47,922 nucleotides of DNA from an uncultured Clostridia bacterium (GCA_944360115.1 CALVTH010000007.1:1-47922), one strand, 5' to 3'; positions 32,788 to 41,671 are shown, counted from the first letter of the stretch. Numbers and translations: made by a program. The notes: a model not told the origin generated them from the sequence alone.

Positions 32788-33877
32788 TTTCGCCCTCGCC
32801 CGCACTTTCGGGCATTTCGCCGCCTTCTGCGGTGGAAACGACCGAGGAATAGGACTTGACATCTATCTTCCAGCCGGTGAGTTTGGCGGCAAGACGGGCG
32901 TTCTGACCGTTTCTGCCGATTGCAAGGCTGAGTTTCTCGTCGGGGACGACGACGGACGCGTGCTTCTCTTCCTCGTTTATGGAGACCATAAGCACGGGAG
33001 CGGGACTGAGCGCGCGGGCGATATACTCTATGGGGTCGGCGCACCATTCGATGACATCGATTTTTTCGCCGGAAAGTTCGGCGACGACGGCGTTGACGCG
33101 CACGCCCTTATTGCCTATGCAGGCGCCGACGGCGTCCACATTGGGGTCTTCGGAGTAGACGGCGAGTTTGGTGCGGAAACCGCCCTCGCGCACGATGGAC
33201 ATAATCTTGACGAGTCCCGCCTTGATTTCGGGCACTTCGATTTCGAAAAGGCGTCTGACGAAGCCCGCCGAACTCCTCGACACGACGACCTGCGCCGTCC
33301 CGCGGGAATCGCGGATTTTCTTGATGTACACCTTGATGACATCGCCCACATTGTAGGTCTCGCCGCGCACCTGGTCGTTCTGCATCATGATGCCTTCCAT
33401 CTGGGTGCCGCTGATCTCGACATAGACGGTGGTGCCTTCCTTGCGACGGACGACGGCGTTGAGGATTTCGCCCTGACGCTCGCTCATCTCGTTGAGGACG
33501 AACTCTTTTCTGGCGTCGTTGATGCGCTGCATAATGACCTGTTTCGCGGTCTGTGCGGCGATACGCGAGAATTCCTTGGGGGTGATGTCCTCGATGACGA
33601 CATCGCCTTCCTTGTAGGAATCCTTGATTTCGCGGGCTTCTTCGAGGGAAATCTGCGAATCCTCGTCCTCGACTTCGGCGACCACGAGCCTGTGAGCGTA
33701 GACCTTTATGGACTGCTTCTCCTCATTCAGGCGGACGGTTATGTTCCTGCTCTCGCCGTATTCCTTCTTGTAGGCGGACACAAGTCCCGCTTCGAGGGAT
33801 TCGATGAGCAACTCCTTGGAGAGTTTGCCGCCGCGTTCGAGCTCGTCGAGTGCCTGAAAGAACTCTTTGTTGACCAT
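32780..33877 (-). CDS. nusA: Transcription termination/antitermination factor NusA
   Basis: A 365-residue NusA of the short Bacillota form. The N-terminal RNAP-binding domain (1-125), S1 domain (about 130-200, GEILNAVVRRKEGTTVYVEI), KH1 (about 230-280, DAVGACIGNKGVRVNAVV) and KH2 (about 300-345, LSLAIGRNGQNARLAAKLTG) are all present. It lacks the acidic repeats of E. coli NusA. AGGAGG occurs 8 nt before the ATG. The acidic tail GGEMPESAGEGENA overlaps ylxR. Confidence 0.97.
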   Translation of the reverse strand: MVNKEFFQALDELERGGKLSKELLIESLEAGLVSAYKKEYGESRNITVRLNEEKQSIKVYAHRLVVAEVEDEDSQISLEEAREIKDSYKEGDVVIEDITPKEFSRIAAQTAKQVIMQRINDARKEFVLNEMSERQGEILNAVVRRKEGTTVYVEISGTQMEGIMMQNDQVRGETYNVGDVIKVYIKKIRDSRGTAQVVVSRSSAGFVRRLFEIEVPEIKAGLVKIMSIVREGGFRTKLAVYSEDPNVDAVGACIGNKGVRVNAVVAELSGEKIDVIEWCADPIEYIARALSPAPVLMVSINEEEKHASVVVPDEKLSLAIGRNGQNARLAAKLTGWKIDVKSYSSVVSTAEGGEMPESAGEGENA

Positions 33878-33886
33878 TTTTTCCTC

Positions 33887-34366
33887 CTAAAACCTGATGT
33901 ACGGTTGTACTGTGGCTTTGTTGTTTCGTGAGATAGTGATTTCCGCGGGCTTTTTGCCTTCGGTTACCAGCGTGAAAGTGTCGGCGTCGTAACGCGCCAA
34001 CACTCCGTGGGTTTTCTTTTTGCCGTCCGTGACCTCGAGTTCGACGCCGAGCGAGCGGCGGAAATCGTCGTCGGTGACGACGGGGCGGTCGAGCCCCATG
34101 GAAGAGACATTGAGAATGTATTCGTCGGGGAACAGCTTCTCGATGGCGTCGAGAGCGTCGGAGAGCGCGTTGTGCACTCTTTCGCAATCGTCGAGGGAAA
34201 CGCCCTCCTCGCGCCATATAAAAGCCGTCAGCACCGCCGAATGGTGCTCCTCGGAAAAGCGCAGCTCGACCAGTTCGTCGCCGTCGGCTTCCACCACGGA
34301 AGACACGCACTCCCTTATGCGCTTTTCGTCCTCGTCGGAAAGATATTTCCACTTGTCCGCAAGCAC
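33887..34366 (-). CDS. rimP: Ribosome maturation factor RimP
   Basis: A 159-residue two-domain protein (alpha/beta N-domain with VVEADGDELVELRF, SVSSMGLDRPV-type VSSMGLDRPV, and an SH3-like C-domain with GVLARYDADTFTL). It is needed for 30S subunit maturation and heads the nusA-infB operon. The frame is open to 34462, but GTG 34366 has a perfect AGGAGG seven bases upstream, which decides the start. nusA follows after 9 nt. Confidence 0.95.
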   Translation of the reverse strand: MLADKWKYLSDEDEKRIRECVSSVVEADGDELVELRFSEEHHSAVLTAFIWREEGVSLDDCERVHNALSDALDAIEKLFPDEYILNVSSMGLDRPVVTDDDFRRSLGVELEVTDGKKKTHGVLARYDADTFTLVTEGKKPAEITISRNNKATVQPYIRF

Positions 34367-34389
34367 TTTTTGCCTCCTTATAAAACGAA

Positions 34390-34409
34390 GAGTGAGCGTC
34401 GGCTCACTC
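34390..34409 (-). promoter_or_regulatory. Perfect leader hairpin upstream of rimP
   Basis: Arms GAGTGAGC and GCTCACTC form 8 perfect pairs around a 4-nt loop. On the transcribed minus strand the stem is followed by TTCGTTTTAT and then the AGGAGG of rimP. It lies about 20 nt after the predicted start of transcription. It looks like a weak intrinsic terminator or attenuator, or a 5' stabilising stem, in the rimP-nusA-infB leader. Confidence 0.6.
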
Positions 34410-34433
34410 AATAAGTTCTTATTAAGCACAAAT

Positions 34434-34462
34434 AAATTAACATAAGTAAAGGAATATTGCAA
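34434..34462 (-). promoter_or_regulatory. Probable promoter of the rimP-nusA-infB operon
   Basis: On the minus strand TTGCAA (34462-34457), a 17-bp spacer ending in TGT, and TAATTT (34439-34434). The TGn immediately before the -10 would make it an extended -10 promoter. The -10 itself is weak. The surrounding 60 bp is strikingly AT-rich. Confidence 0.5.
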
Positions 34463-34612
34463 GCGTTTTGACGAAATTGTGCGGCGAAGTCCCGCAATTC
34501 GCGGGAAAAAGGCGCGTTTCCCCTTTCGGTCGCGGATTTCGCGGCGTTCCTCCCCTGCGCTTTTGGCGCGTTTCGAGGCTTTTCTCTTCTGTCGCCGCGT
34601 AGCGCCGCCGCG

Positions 34613-35701
34613 CTATGTCTTTACGAGGTGGAAGATGTCGAGGAACACCGCAAGCAGCACGATGAGCACCAGCCCCACCGTGTGAATGACGGCTTCCACT
34701 TTGCGCGGCACGGGCTTTCGGAATATCATTTCTATCAGCGTGAACACCATACGCGAGCCGTCCAGTGACGGTATTGGCAACAGGTTCATTACCGCGAGAT
34801 TTGCCGAGATTATCGCCATTACATACAGGAAATTGCCGAATCCGCCCGCGCTGACATCCGCCATTGTCTTGATGACGGTGACGGTGCCGCCTGCGGCTTC
34901 CAGCCCTATCTTTCCCGTCAGCAATGCGCCGAGAGACGCCAGAATCTTGAACACTATGAAGAACGAAAAGCCGAAAGACCGCCCCAGCGCACGGAAAAAG
35001 TCCAGTTTGACGGAAGCCAGACCGTAGCGTATGCCCATTCCCGTCTTGGTCTCTTCCACGCCGTCGTTGTCCTCGGCGGGCAGGGTGTACTCCCCTCTCT
35101 CGACGGTGACCTTGACGGCCTTGCCGCCGCGGAGCACCTTTATCGTCACTCCGTCCGCCGCATCGTCGAACACGGCTTCGTAGTCGTCCTGCGTCATTAT
35201 GTTGACCTGTTTGCCGTCGACTGCGAGTATGACATCGCCCGCCTGAAAGACATTGCTTTCGCCGTTGACATCGTACGCCGCGGATATGACGGGAAGCAGT
35301 TGTCCGTACGCGCTGAAATATATCGTGATGACTATTATGGCGAACAGAAAATTGAACAGCGCGCCCGAAAACAGCACTATGAGCCGTTGCCACGGCTTGT
35401 GACTATTGAAACCTTCCTTGTCGTCGCTGTCGGAGTCCTCCTCGTAAAAGCCGCAGAAACCGCCCAGGGGAAATACGCGCAAGGAGAAAAGTTCTCCCGT
35501 CTTTTTGTTGCGCCGCTTGAAAATGGCGGGTCCGAATCCTATACCGAATTCCTCGATTTTGAAATGCAGGAGTTTGCCCGCAATGTAGTGCCCGAATTCG
35601 TGCACCACAATCATAATCATCAGCCCGACCAGCGCGAGCAGGATATAGCCGATATAAGTGAACACTTCGGCGGCGGTTGCGGACAATGCTGCGGAAAACA
35701 A
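34613..35701 (-). CDS. rseP: RseP/RasP-family site-2 membrane zinc metalloprotease
   Basis: A 362-residue intramembrane protease. The zinc motif is H34-E-F-G-H38 in the first membrane segment, and the third ligand is in LPIPSLDGSR near the C-terminus. A PDZ domain (about 120-215, FQAGDVILAVDGKQV) lies between membrane segments. Such enzymes trim signal-peptide remnants and anti-sigma factors. The start is TTG 35701, 2 nt after the dxr stop, with GGAG about 10 nt upstream. It follows dxr as in most Bacillota. Confidence 0.94.
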   Translation of the reverse strand: MFSAALSATAAEVFTYIGYILLALVGLMIMIVVHEFGHYIAGKLLHFKIEEFGIGFGPAIFKRRNKKTGELFSLRVFPLGGFCGFYEEDSDSDDKEGFNSHKPWQRLIVLFSGALFNFLFAIIVITIYFSAYGQLLPVISAAYDVNGESNVFQAGDVILAVDGKQVNIMTQDDYEAVFDDAADGVTIKVLRGGKAVKVTVERGEYTLPAEDNDGVEETKTGMGIRYGLASVKLDFFRALGRSFGFSFFIVFKILASLGALLTGKIGLEAAGGTVTVIKTMADVSAGGFGNFLYVMAIISANLAVMNLLPIPSLDGSRMVFTLIEMIFRKPVPRKVEAVIHTVGLVLIVLLAVFLDIFHLVKT

Positions 35702-35703
35702 GG

Positions 35704-36867
35704 TTACTTTACTCCTACGGAATAAGTGTATTTGCGCGCGTCGGCGTCTATGCCGAAAATATCCTCCAGCGCAACATCCCCAACCTTGCGGAATTTGTCG
35801 TAGACCTTGCCGAGCACCGTCGCGATGTCGCCGAATTTTATCTTGCCTCTCAGGAAAGAGTCGACGAGCACTTCGTCAGCAGCTGACAAGGCGATTTTGA
35901 CGCCCTCGCCTGCCGCCGCAGCTTTGAGCGCGATGTGCAGACAGGGGTAACGGTTGAAATCGGGCGTGTCGAAGTTGAGCGTGCCGTACGCCGCGAGGTC
36001 GAGAGGCGGCACGGCTCCCGCACTTCTCTCGGGACTGAACAGCGCCGTCTCGATTGCAAGCGCCATATCCGGCACCGACAGCAGGGCTTTGACGCTGCCG
36101 TCGTCGAATTCCGCCATACCGTGCACCACGCTTTCGCGGTGCATGAGCACTTTCACCTTGTCGTGCGGCAGAGAGAACAGATACATAGCCTCGATGACTT
36201 CAAGTCCTTTGTTGAACAGAGTCGCCGAGTCTATTGTAATCTTTTTGCCCATGTTCCATACGGGGTGCGCAAGGGCGTCTTTTGCGGTCATTCTGGGCAG
36301 ACGCTCGACGGGAACATCGCGCAGCGCGCCGCCGCTTGCGGTCAGCACCACGCTTTTCACGCTCCTGTGATTTTCGCCTTGCAGGCACTGCATTATGGCG
36401 GAATGTTCGGTGTCGAGCGGCAGTATCTTGCCGCCGTATTTCTTTTCGAGTGCTTTGAGGTGCCGTCCCGCGCACACTATCGTCTCTTTGTTGGCAATTG
36501 CGAGAGTGCCGCCGCGTTCAAGCACGGCGACCGCCGCCCACAGTCCCGCTATGCCGCTGACTGCGGAAACGACTATGTCGGCGGGGAAAGACGCCAGTTC
36601 GGCAAGCGATTTCGTGCATCGCGAAGTGAATTTGTCGTCCTCGAGAAAATCGAACAGCGTGGTCTGGATTTCCACTCCGCCCGCGGGAAAATAGTAGTGT
36701 TTGGGAGAATATTTCTCAATCTGGTCGCGCAGCAGCGTTTCGTTGGAGAACGCCGACAAACCCACGACCTTGAAGCGGTCGCGGTGTTTGTCCACGACGG
36801 CAAGCACCTGCCTGCCCACCGAGCCCGTGCTGCCCAGCACGGTTATCGTCTTGACTTTATCGCTCAT
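35704..36867 (-). CDS. dxr: 1-deoxy-D-xylulose-5-phosphate reductoisomerase
   Basis: A 387-residue enzyme making MEP, the committed step of non-mevalonate isoprenoid synthesis. The NADPH motif is LGSTGSVGRQ (11-20). Metal and substrate residues are in LPLDTEHSAIMQCL, TASGGALRD and HPVWNMGKKITIDSATLFNKGLE. It supplies the precursor pathway for the UppS reaction encoded two genes upstream. The ATG lies 99 nt after cdsA. Confidence 0.96.
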   Translation of the reverse strand: MSDKVKTITVLGSTGSVGRQVLAVVDKHRDRFKVVGLSAFSNETLLRDQIEKYSPKHYYFPAGGVEIQTTLFDFLEDDKFTSRCTKSLAELASFPADIVVSAVSGIAGLWAAVAVLERGGTLAIANKETIVCAGRHLKALEKKYGGKILPLDTEHSAIMQCLQGENHRSVKSVVLTASGGALRDVPVERLPRMTAKDALAHPVWNMGKKITIDSATLFNKGLEVIEAMYLFSLPHDKVKVLMHRESVVHGMAEFDDGSVKALLSVPDMALAIETALFSPERSAGAVPPLDLAAYGTLNFDTPDFNRYPCLHIALKAAAAGEGVKIALSAADEVLVDSFLRGKIKFGDIATVLGKVYDKFRKVGDVALEDIFGIDADARKYTYSVGVK

Positions 36868-36966
36868 CTTATGCCTCTTGCGGAGCGCGTGCCCGCACCC
36901 CGCCGATGTCCGTCACGCCGTGTAGCGCGCGCGTCAACACCGCCGTTTGTCTTTTGCCCGCGCTTG

Positions 36967-37857
36967 TCAGGCGTATATTGCAAGGAAAGCCACCGTCAGC
37001 ACGGTGATACCCGCGGTTATGCTGTCGAAGCGGTCCATAACTCCGCCGTGACCGGGGAATATCCTGCCGAAATCCTTGACGCCGAGCGCGCGCTTTGTGC
37101 GCGAAGCGGCAAGGTCGCCGAGTTGCCCCGCCAGCGCACCGACGAAGCCTATCGCCAGATATACGAGCACGGATTTCCACACGGCGTCCGTGAACGGGAC
37201 ATAGACCAGTCCGTCCGCGGGAGCCGCGGGAAGCGCGGCGGCGTATTCGAACACGAGATAGAACACCGCCGCCACCGTCATACCGCCTATTATGCCGCCG
37301 ACGAAGCCCGCGACGGTCTTTTTCGGGCTTATGGAGGGGCAAAGTTTTTTGCCGCCTATCATACTGCCGAACCAGTACGCGAAGGTGTCCGCTCCGACGG
37401 GAAGGAAGACGGCGAACAGCACGGAATACACCGCCACATATTTTGCCGTCAGCATCCACGCCAGCGAAATGAAGAAGGCGGGATAAACCAGCACGAAAAG
37501 CGTGGCGAGCAGATCTTTCAGCTGCATACGCTCGGGGTTGGAGAAGGTGAACTGCACCAGCGCGAAGAGCGCGCTTGCGGCAAGGCAGACGGCGATGCCT
37601 GCGTAGCCGGCGTATCCTCCGACGAATTCCTGAAGCACATAGGTGACGGGATATGCCGTCAGCATATAGAACGCCAGCGGCAGTCGCATGACGCGGTATC
37701 CCGCCGACTGGAAACAGAAATACATCTCGCGCAGCGCAATGGCGAGAAGTATCCAGATGAAGATGTCGATGAAAGCCCTGTCGACGAAATAACTTGCGGC
37801 AAGCACCCCGCAAAGCAATGCAATAAGCGATATTGCCGTAACCGTTCTTTTCAGCAT
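36967..37857 (-). CDS. cdsA: Phosphatidate cytidylyltransferase
   Basis: A 296-residue, multi-spanning membrane enzyme (about eight hydrophobic segments) that makes CDP-diacylglycerol for phospholipid synthesis. The CdsA signature is complete near the C-terminus: SRTKRALGVKDFGRIFPGHG followed by GVMDRFDS. The start is ATG 37857 (MLKRTVTAI); the frame open to 37929 lies in uppS. It is 10 nt after uppS. Confidence 0.95.
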   Translation of the reverse strand: MLKRTVTAISLIALLCGVLAASYFVDRAFIDIFIWILLAIALREMYFCFQSAGYRVMRLPLAFYMLTAYPVTYVLQEFVGGYAGYAGIAVCLAASALFALVQFTFSNPERMQLKDLLATLFVLVYPAFFISLAWMLTAKYVAVYSVLFAVFLPVGADTFAYWFGSMIGGKKLCPSISPKKTVAGFVGGIIGGMTVAAVFYLVFEYAAALPAAPADGLVYVPFTDAVWKSVLVYLAIGFVGALAGQLGDLAASRTKRALGVKDFGRIFPGHGGVMDRFDSITAGITVLTVAFLAIYA

Positions 37858-37867
37858 AACCCTAACT

Positions 37868-38521
37868 TTACGCGCCGAATTTGCGCTGTCTGCCCTCGAA
37901 ATCGGCGATTGCCGCGTCGAGGTCGTCACCGTCGAAATCCGGCCACAATTTGTCCGTGAAGTACAGCTCGGAATACGCCGCTTCGTACAGCATAAATCCC
38001 GAAAGCCGTTTTTCTCCGCCGCTTCTGATTACGAGGTCGAGGGGCGGCAGCCCCGCTCCCGAAAGGTTGGCTTCGAAATCCTCGCGGGTGAATTCCCCTT
38101 TGTCGCAGCACCTTTTCGCGGCATTGATTATGTCGTCTCTGCCGCCGTAGCCGAATGCGATGTTGAGGTGCAGTCCGCCGTTGTTTTCCGTCCGCTTTTC
38201 GATGTCCTCGACGCTGTCTGCGAAATCCTCGCCGAAAGCGTAGACATCACCCATATATGTCACCTTCATATCGCCGTCGTAACGACGGTTGAAGGTCCGC
38301 ACGACAGAGACAATCGCCGTGGTCTCGTCGTCGGGACGGGCGAAGTTTTCCGTGGAAAAGGCATAGACGGTGACGGCTTGCACTCCCCTTTCTGCGGCGC
38401 GTGCAAGCGTCTTTCTGAGGGCTGTCAGCCCCTCGGCGTATCCGTCCGTCCTCGGCAGACCGCGCCCTTGCGCCCACCTGCCGTTGCCGTCCATTATCAG
38501 TCCTATATGGCGCGGTATCAT
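37868..38521 (-). CDS. uppS: Undecaprenyl diphosphate synthase (cis-prenyltransferase)
   Basis: A 217-residue enzyme that builds the C55 carrier lipid for wall synthesis. The catalytic aspartate is D11 in GLIMDGNGRWA. Further motifs are YAFSTENF, FGYGGRDDI, LVIRSGGEKRLSGFM and ELYFTDKLWPDF. The consensus usually has RTSGE; here RSGGE. The ATG overlaps the frr stop by one base (TGATG). It is slightly shorter than typical (about 240-250). Confidence 0.95.
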   Translation of the reverse strand: MIPRHIGLIMDGNGRWAQGRGLPRTDGYAEGLTALRKTLARAAERGVQAVTVYAFSTENFARPDDETTAIVSVVRTFNRRYDGDMKVTYMGDVYAFGEDFADSVEDIEKRTENNGGLHLNIAFGYGGRDDIINAAKRCCDKGEFTREDFEANLSGAGLPPLDLVIRSGGEKRLSGFMLYEAAYSELYFTDKLWPDFDGDDLDAAIADFEGRQRKFGA

Positions 38522-39096
38522 CAGACCGCAAGAATCTCCTGTTCCTTTTCCTTGGAGAGTTTCTCCACATCTTCGATGTGTTTGGCGAGCGCCTTGTCCA
38601 CATCGGCGGTGAAATCCTTGAGGTCGTCCTCGGTTATCGTGGAAGCCTTCTCCAGTTTCTTGAGTTCGTCTATCGCCTCGCGGCGGGCGTTGCGGAGCAC
38701 GACTTTGGTGTTCTCGGTGTCGTTGCGCAAATCCTTGACGAGACTCTTTCTGCGTTCCTCGGTGAGTTCGGGGAAGACGAGGCGGATGACATTGCCGTCG
38801 TTGTTGGGGGTGATGCCGATATTTGCTGCGAGGATTGCCTTTTCGACATTCTTGAGCGCGCTCTTGTCCCACACCGAAATGACGAGAAGTCTGGCTTCGG
38901 GGACGGTGATGTTTGCCATGTTGTTCAAGGGAGTGGGCACACCGTAGTAGTCCACCATAATCTTGTCGAGAATGTGGGGGTTCGCCCTGCCCGCGCGAAT
39001 GGATTGCAGGGTGCAGGAGAAGTTGTGTTCCGAGCGGTTGAATTTCTCTTCCATTTCCTCGAAAATCAAATCGACTTCGTCGATACCGTAAGACAT
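38521..39096 (-). CDS. frr: Ribosome recycling factor
   Basis: A 191-residue RRF (FNCTLQSIRAGRANP-type SCTLQSIRAGRANPHILD, VDYYGVPTPLNNMANI, RREAIDELKKLEKASTITED). It splits post-termination ribosomes with EF-G. ATG 39096 (MSYGIDEVD) has GGAGGTAAAT directly upstream; the frame open to 39108 crosses this ribosome site. It has its own promoter and begins the frr-uppS-cdsA-dxr-rseP unit. Confidence 0.97.
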   Translation of the reverse strand: MSYGIDEVDLIFEEMEEKFNRSEHNFSCTLQSIRAGRANPHILDKIMVDYYGVPTPLNNMANITVPEARLLVISVWDKSALKNVEKAILAANIGITPNNDGNVIRLVFPELTEERRKSLVKDLRNDTENTKVVLRNARREAIDELKKLEKASTITEDDLKDFTADVDKALAKHIEDVEKLSKEKEQEILAV

Positions 39097-39125
39097 ATTT
39101 ACCTCCAATGATACGGGTTTTATAT

Positions 39126-39154
39126 ATTATACCAAACCCACGCGCGCTGCGCAA
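39126..39154 (-). promoter_or_regulatory. Extended -10 promoter of frr
   Basis: On the minus strand TTGCGC (39154-39149), 17-bp spacer ending in TGG, TATAAT (39131-39126). The perfect -10 with a TGn extension compensates for the weak -35. The start would lie about 25 nt before the frr ATG. Confidence 0.75.
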
Positions 39155-39250
39155 GACAAAATAAGCGGGGACGCGCGCCGCAGAGCCTCGGAATGTGCCT
39201 GAAAAGACGGCAATACGGTCTCGGAGCGCGAAAACACCGCGAATGGGCAA

Positions 39251-39276
39251 AAGTAAACGCCGCCCGAGGGGCGGCG
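39251..39276 (-). terminator. Rho-independent terminator after pyrH
   Basis: CGCCGCCC and GGGCGGCG pair perfectly around a 3-nt loop (39258-39276); on the minus strand TTTACTTTTG follows. It lies between pyrH and the frr promoter. A second stem GACGAC/GTCGTC is at about 39309-39321. Confidence 0.7.
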
Positions 39277-39352
39277 CTTGTCCGTGTCCGATTGCTCGAC
39301 GCGCGGCACGACGACGGGTCGTCGTCCGTGCGAACGGCGCGGGGGGGGGCGG

Positions 39353-40066
39353 CTATTTGCCGATGTATGTGCCGATTTTCTCGCCCAGCACCGCCCTCTT
39401 TATGCCGTTTTCGGCGTTGAGGTCGAAGGCTATTATGGGAATGGAGTTGTCCATGCACATCGTTATCGCCGTGGTGTCCATTGCCTTGAGTCCTTTGGCG
39501 ATGACCTGCATATAAGTCAGCGTATCGAACTTGACGGCGGCGGGGTTGGTCTTGGGGTCGCTGTCGTACACGCCGTCGACATTCTTTGCCAGCAGAAGTG
39601 CGTTTGCGCCCACTTCGGCGGCGCGAAGCGCCGCACCCGTGTCGGTGGAGAAATAGGGATTGCCCGTGCCGCAGGCGAACACCACGATTCTGCCCTTTTC
39701 GAGGTGGCGCATCGCCTTGCGCAGAATGTAGGGCTCAGCGACCTTGGTGACGGTGATTGCCGTCTGCACGCGCACCTGCACGCCCTTTCTTTCCAGACAA
39801 TCCTGCACGGCGAGGGCGTTGATTATGGTGGCAAGCATACCCATGTGGTCGGCCGTGGTGCGGTTCATTTCGCTGTCCGCCTGTCTGCCGCGCCAGAAGT
39901 TGCCGCCGCCGATGACTATGCCCACTTCGACGCCGAGATTCTTGACTTCGATAATCTGGTCGCACACGGCGGACAGTTTGGAATAGTCAATGCCTGACCC
40001 GTTTGCGGTGGCGAGGGCTTCGCCCGAAAGTTTGATGATGACGCGCTTGTATTTCGGTGTATTCAT
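39353..40066 (-). CDS. pyrH: Uridylate kinase
   Basis: A 237-residue amino-acid-kinase-fold UMP kinase. Motifs: RVIIKLSGEALA, IGGGNFWRGR, DHMGMLATIINA, KNVDGVYDSDPKTNPAAVKF and ITMCMDNSIPIIAFDL. It makes UDP for all pyrimidine nucleotides and is normally hexameric and GTP-activated. The spacing of AGGAT before ATG 40066 is tight. A terminator separates it from tsf, so it depends on read-through or an unseen promoter. Confidence 0.96.
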   Translation of the reverse strand: MNTPKYKRVIIKLSGEALATANGSGIDYSKLSAVCDQIIEVKNLGVEVGIVIGGGNFWRGRQADSEMNRTTADHMGMLATIINALAVQDCLERKGVQVRVQTAITVTKVAEPYILRKAMRHLEKGRIVVFACGTGNPYFSTDTGAALRAAEVGANALLLAKNVDGVYDSDPKTNPAAVKFDTLTYMQVIAKGLKAMDTTAITMCMDNSIPIIAFDLNAENGIKRAVLGEKIGTYIGK

Positions 40067-40112
40067 ATCCTGTGTCGTTTGCCCGACCGTTGCGGGCTCG
40101 TCTTTGGGCGTG

Positions 40113-40141
40113 AAAAAAAGGAACGCGGATGCGTTCCTTTT
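40113..40141 (-). terminator. Strong Rho-independent terminator after tsf
   Basis: Arms AAAAGGAACGC and GCGTTCCTTTT pair over 11 bp around a 4-nt loop. On the minus strand the stem is followed by a continuous T-run. It starts 5 nt after the tsf stop. It is the clearest terminator in the window and isolates rpsB-tsf from pyrH. Confidence 0.88.
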
Positions 40142-40146
40142 CGTCG

Positions 40147-40809
40147 TTATTTCGTCATTCCCGCCTGAGCCATTACTTCACCGACGAAATCGTCTTCGCG
40201 CTTCTGCAGACCTTCGCCCATCTGATAGCGGACGAAACGCCTCACGGTAATCTTTTCGCCGATGGAAGCGATTGCTTCGGTGACCAGCTGGTTGACGGTC
40301 TTGGAGCTGTCGCGGACATACACCTGCTCGAGCAGGCAGACATCCTTGTAGTATTTCTGGATTCTGCCGTCCACCATCTTCTCGATGATTGCGTCGGGCT
40401 TGGGATTGGGCTCGTTTTTCGCCTGAGCGATGAGGATTTCTCTTTCCTTCTCGAGTTCGGCGGAGGGGACTTCGTCCTTGCTGACATAGGAGGGCGCGGC
40501 CGCCGCGATGTGCATTGCGATGTTGTGCACCAGTTCCTTGAACACGGGGCTCATTGCGACGAAGTCGGTCTCGCAGTTGACTTCGAGCAGAACGCCGATT
40601 TTGCCGTTCATGTGGATGTAGCTGTCGACGATACCCTGAGAAGCAATTCTGCCCTGCTTCTTGGCGGCGGAAGCGATACCCTTTTCACGGAGATAATCGA
40701 TTGCCTTCTCCATGTTGCCGTCGGTCTCGACGAGCGCCTTTTTGCAGTCCATCATACCAACGCCGGTGCGCTGGCGGAGTTCCATTACATCTTTGCTTGT
40801 GAATGCCAT
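40147..40809 (-). CDS. tsf: Translation elongation factor Ts
   Basis: A 220-residue EF-Ts, the compact form usual in many Bacillota and in organelles. UBA domain [20 protein letters not shown], core motifs [17 protein letters not shown] and [15 protein letters not shown], and the terminal [18 protein letters not shown]. It exchanges GDP on EF-Tu. The start is ATG 40809 with AAGGAGATTGAT upstream; the frame open to 40977 is inside rpsB. It follows rpsB after 10 nt. Confidence 0.97.
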   Translation of the reverse strand: MAFTSKDVMELRQRTGVGMMDCKKALVETDGNMEKAIDYLREKGIASAAKKQGRIASQGIVDSYIHMNGKIGVLLEVNCETDFVAMSPVFKELVHNIAMHIAAAAPSYVSKDEVPSAELEKEREILIAQAKNEPNPKPDAIIEKMVDGRIQKYYKDVCLLEQVYVRDSSKTVNQLVTEAIASIGEKITVRRFVRYQMGEGLQKREDDFVGEVMAQAGMTK

Positions 40810-40819
40810 ATCAATCTCC

Positions 40820-41671
40820 TTATTCTTCTTCGCTTTCCTTCTCGGCGATGGCTTTCTCGAGAGCCTGTTCGGGGGTGAGAGCAACCTCTTCCACGACGGG
40901 TTCCTCGACGACGGGGGCTTCCTCTGCCGTTTCTTCGACGGCTTCGGCGGCTGCAACGGGTGCGACTTCGGCAGCACCGCCGAAGGATTCGCCCTGCTTG
41001 CCTTCGATGACCGCGTCGGCGATTATGGACGCGAAGAGCTGAATCGCGCGGATTGCGTCGTCGTTGCCGGGGATGACATAGTCGACGAGGTCGGGATCGC
41101 AGTTGGTGTCGACGACGGCGACGATGGGGATACCGAGTTTGCGCGCTTCACGCACGGCGTTCTCTTCCCTCTTGAGGTCGACGATGAAAAGGCACCCGGG
41201 GAGATTGCGCATATTCTTGATGCCGCCGAGGTTCTTCTCGAGCTGGTCGCGCTCGGCCTTGAGTTTGAGGACTTCCTTCTTGGGGAGCAGCTCGAACTCG
41301 CCGATGATCTCCATCTGGTTGATTTTGTTGAGTCTGTCGATACGGGTGCGGATGGTCTTGAAGTTGGTCAGGGTGCCGCCGAGCCATCTCTGGTTGATAT
41401 AGAACATATCGCAGCGTTCGGCTTCCTGCTTGATGGCGTCCTGAGCCTGCTTCTTGGTGCCGACGAAAAGGACGGACTTGCCTTCCGCGGAAATTTCCTT
41501 CACGAACTTGTAGGCTTCCTCGACGAGGTCGACGGAAATCTGAAGGTTGATGATGTGAATGTCGTTGCGGGTTGCGTAGATGTACTTCGCCATCTTGGGG
41601 TTCCAGCGTTTGCTCTGATGACCGAAGTGCACGCCTGCCTCGAGCAGGGCTTTCATTGTGGTGACTGCCAT
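40820..41671 (-). CDS. rpsB: 30S ribosomal protein S2
   Basis: A 283-residue S2 with [59 protein letters not shown] and [11 protein letters not shown]. After the conserved core (about 235 residues) comes a Glu/Val/Ala-rich acidic tail of about 45 residues ([16 protein letters not shown]). ATG 41671 has CCAAGGAGG upstream; the frame open to 41737 runs through the structured leader and is not coding. First gene of rpsB-tsf. Confidence 0.97.
   Translation of the reverse strand: MAVTTMKALLEAGVHFGHQSKRWNPKMAKYIYATRNDIHIINLQISVDLVEEAYKFVKEISAEGKSVLFVGTKKQAQDAIKQEAERCDMFYINQRWLGGTLTNFKTIRTRIDRLNKINQMEIIGEFELLPKKEVLKLKAERDQLEKNLGGIKNMRNLPGCLFIVDLKREENAVREARKLGIPIVAVVDTNCDPDLVDYVIPGNDDAIRAIQLFASIIADAVIEGKQGESFGGAAEVAPVAAAEAVEETAEEAPVVEEPVVEEVALTPEQALEKAIAEKESEEE

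Noticed and set aside
35935..37959. 674-codon plus-strand frame opposite dxr and cdsA
   Set aside because: Antisense to two recognised genes; Arg/His-rich composition typical of a shadow frame.
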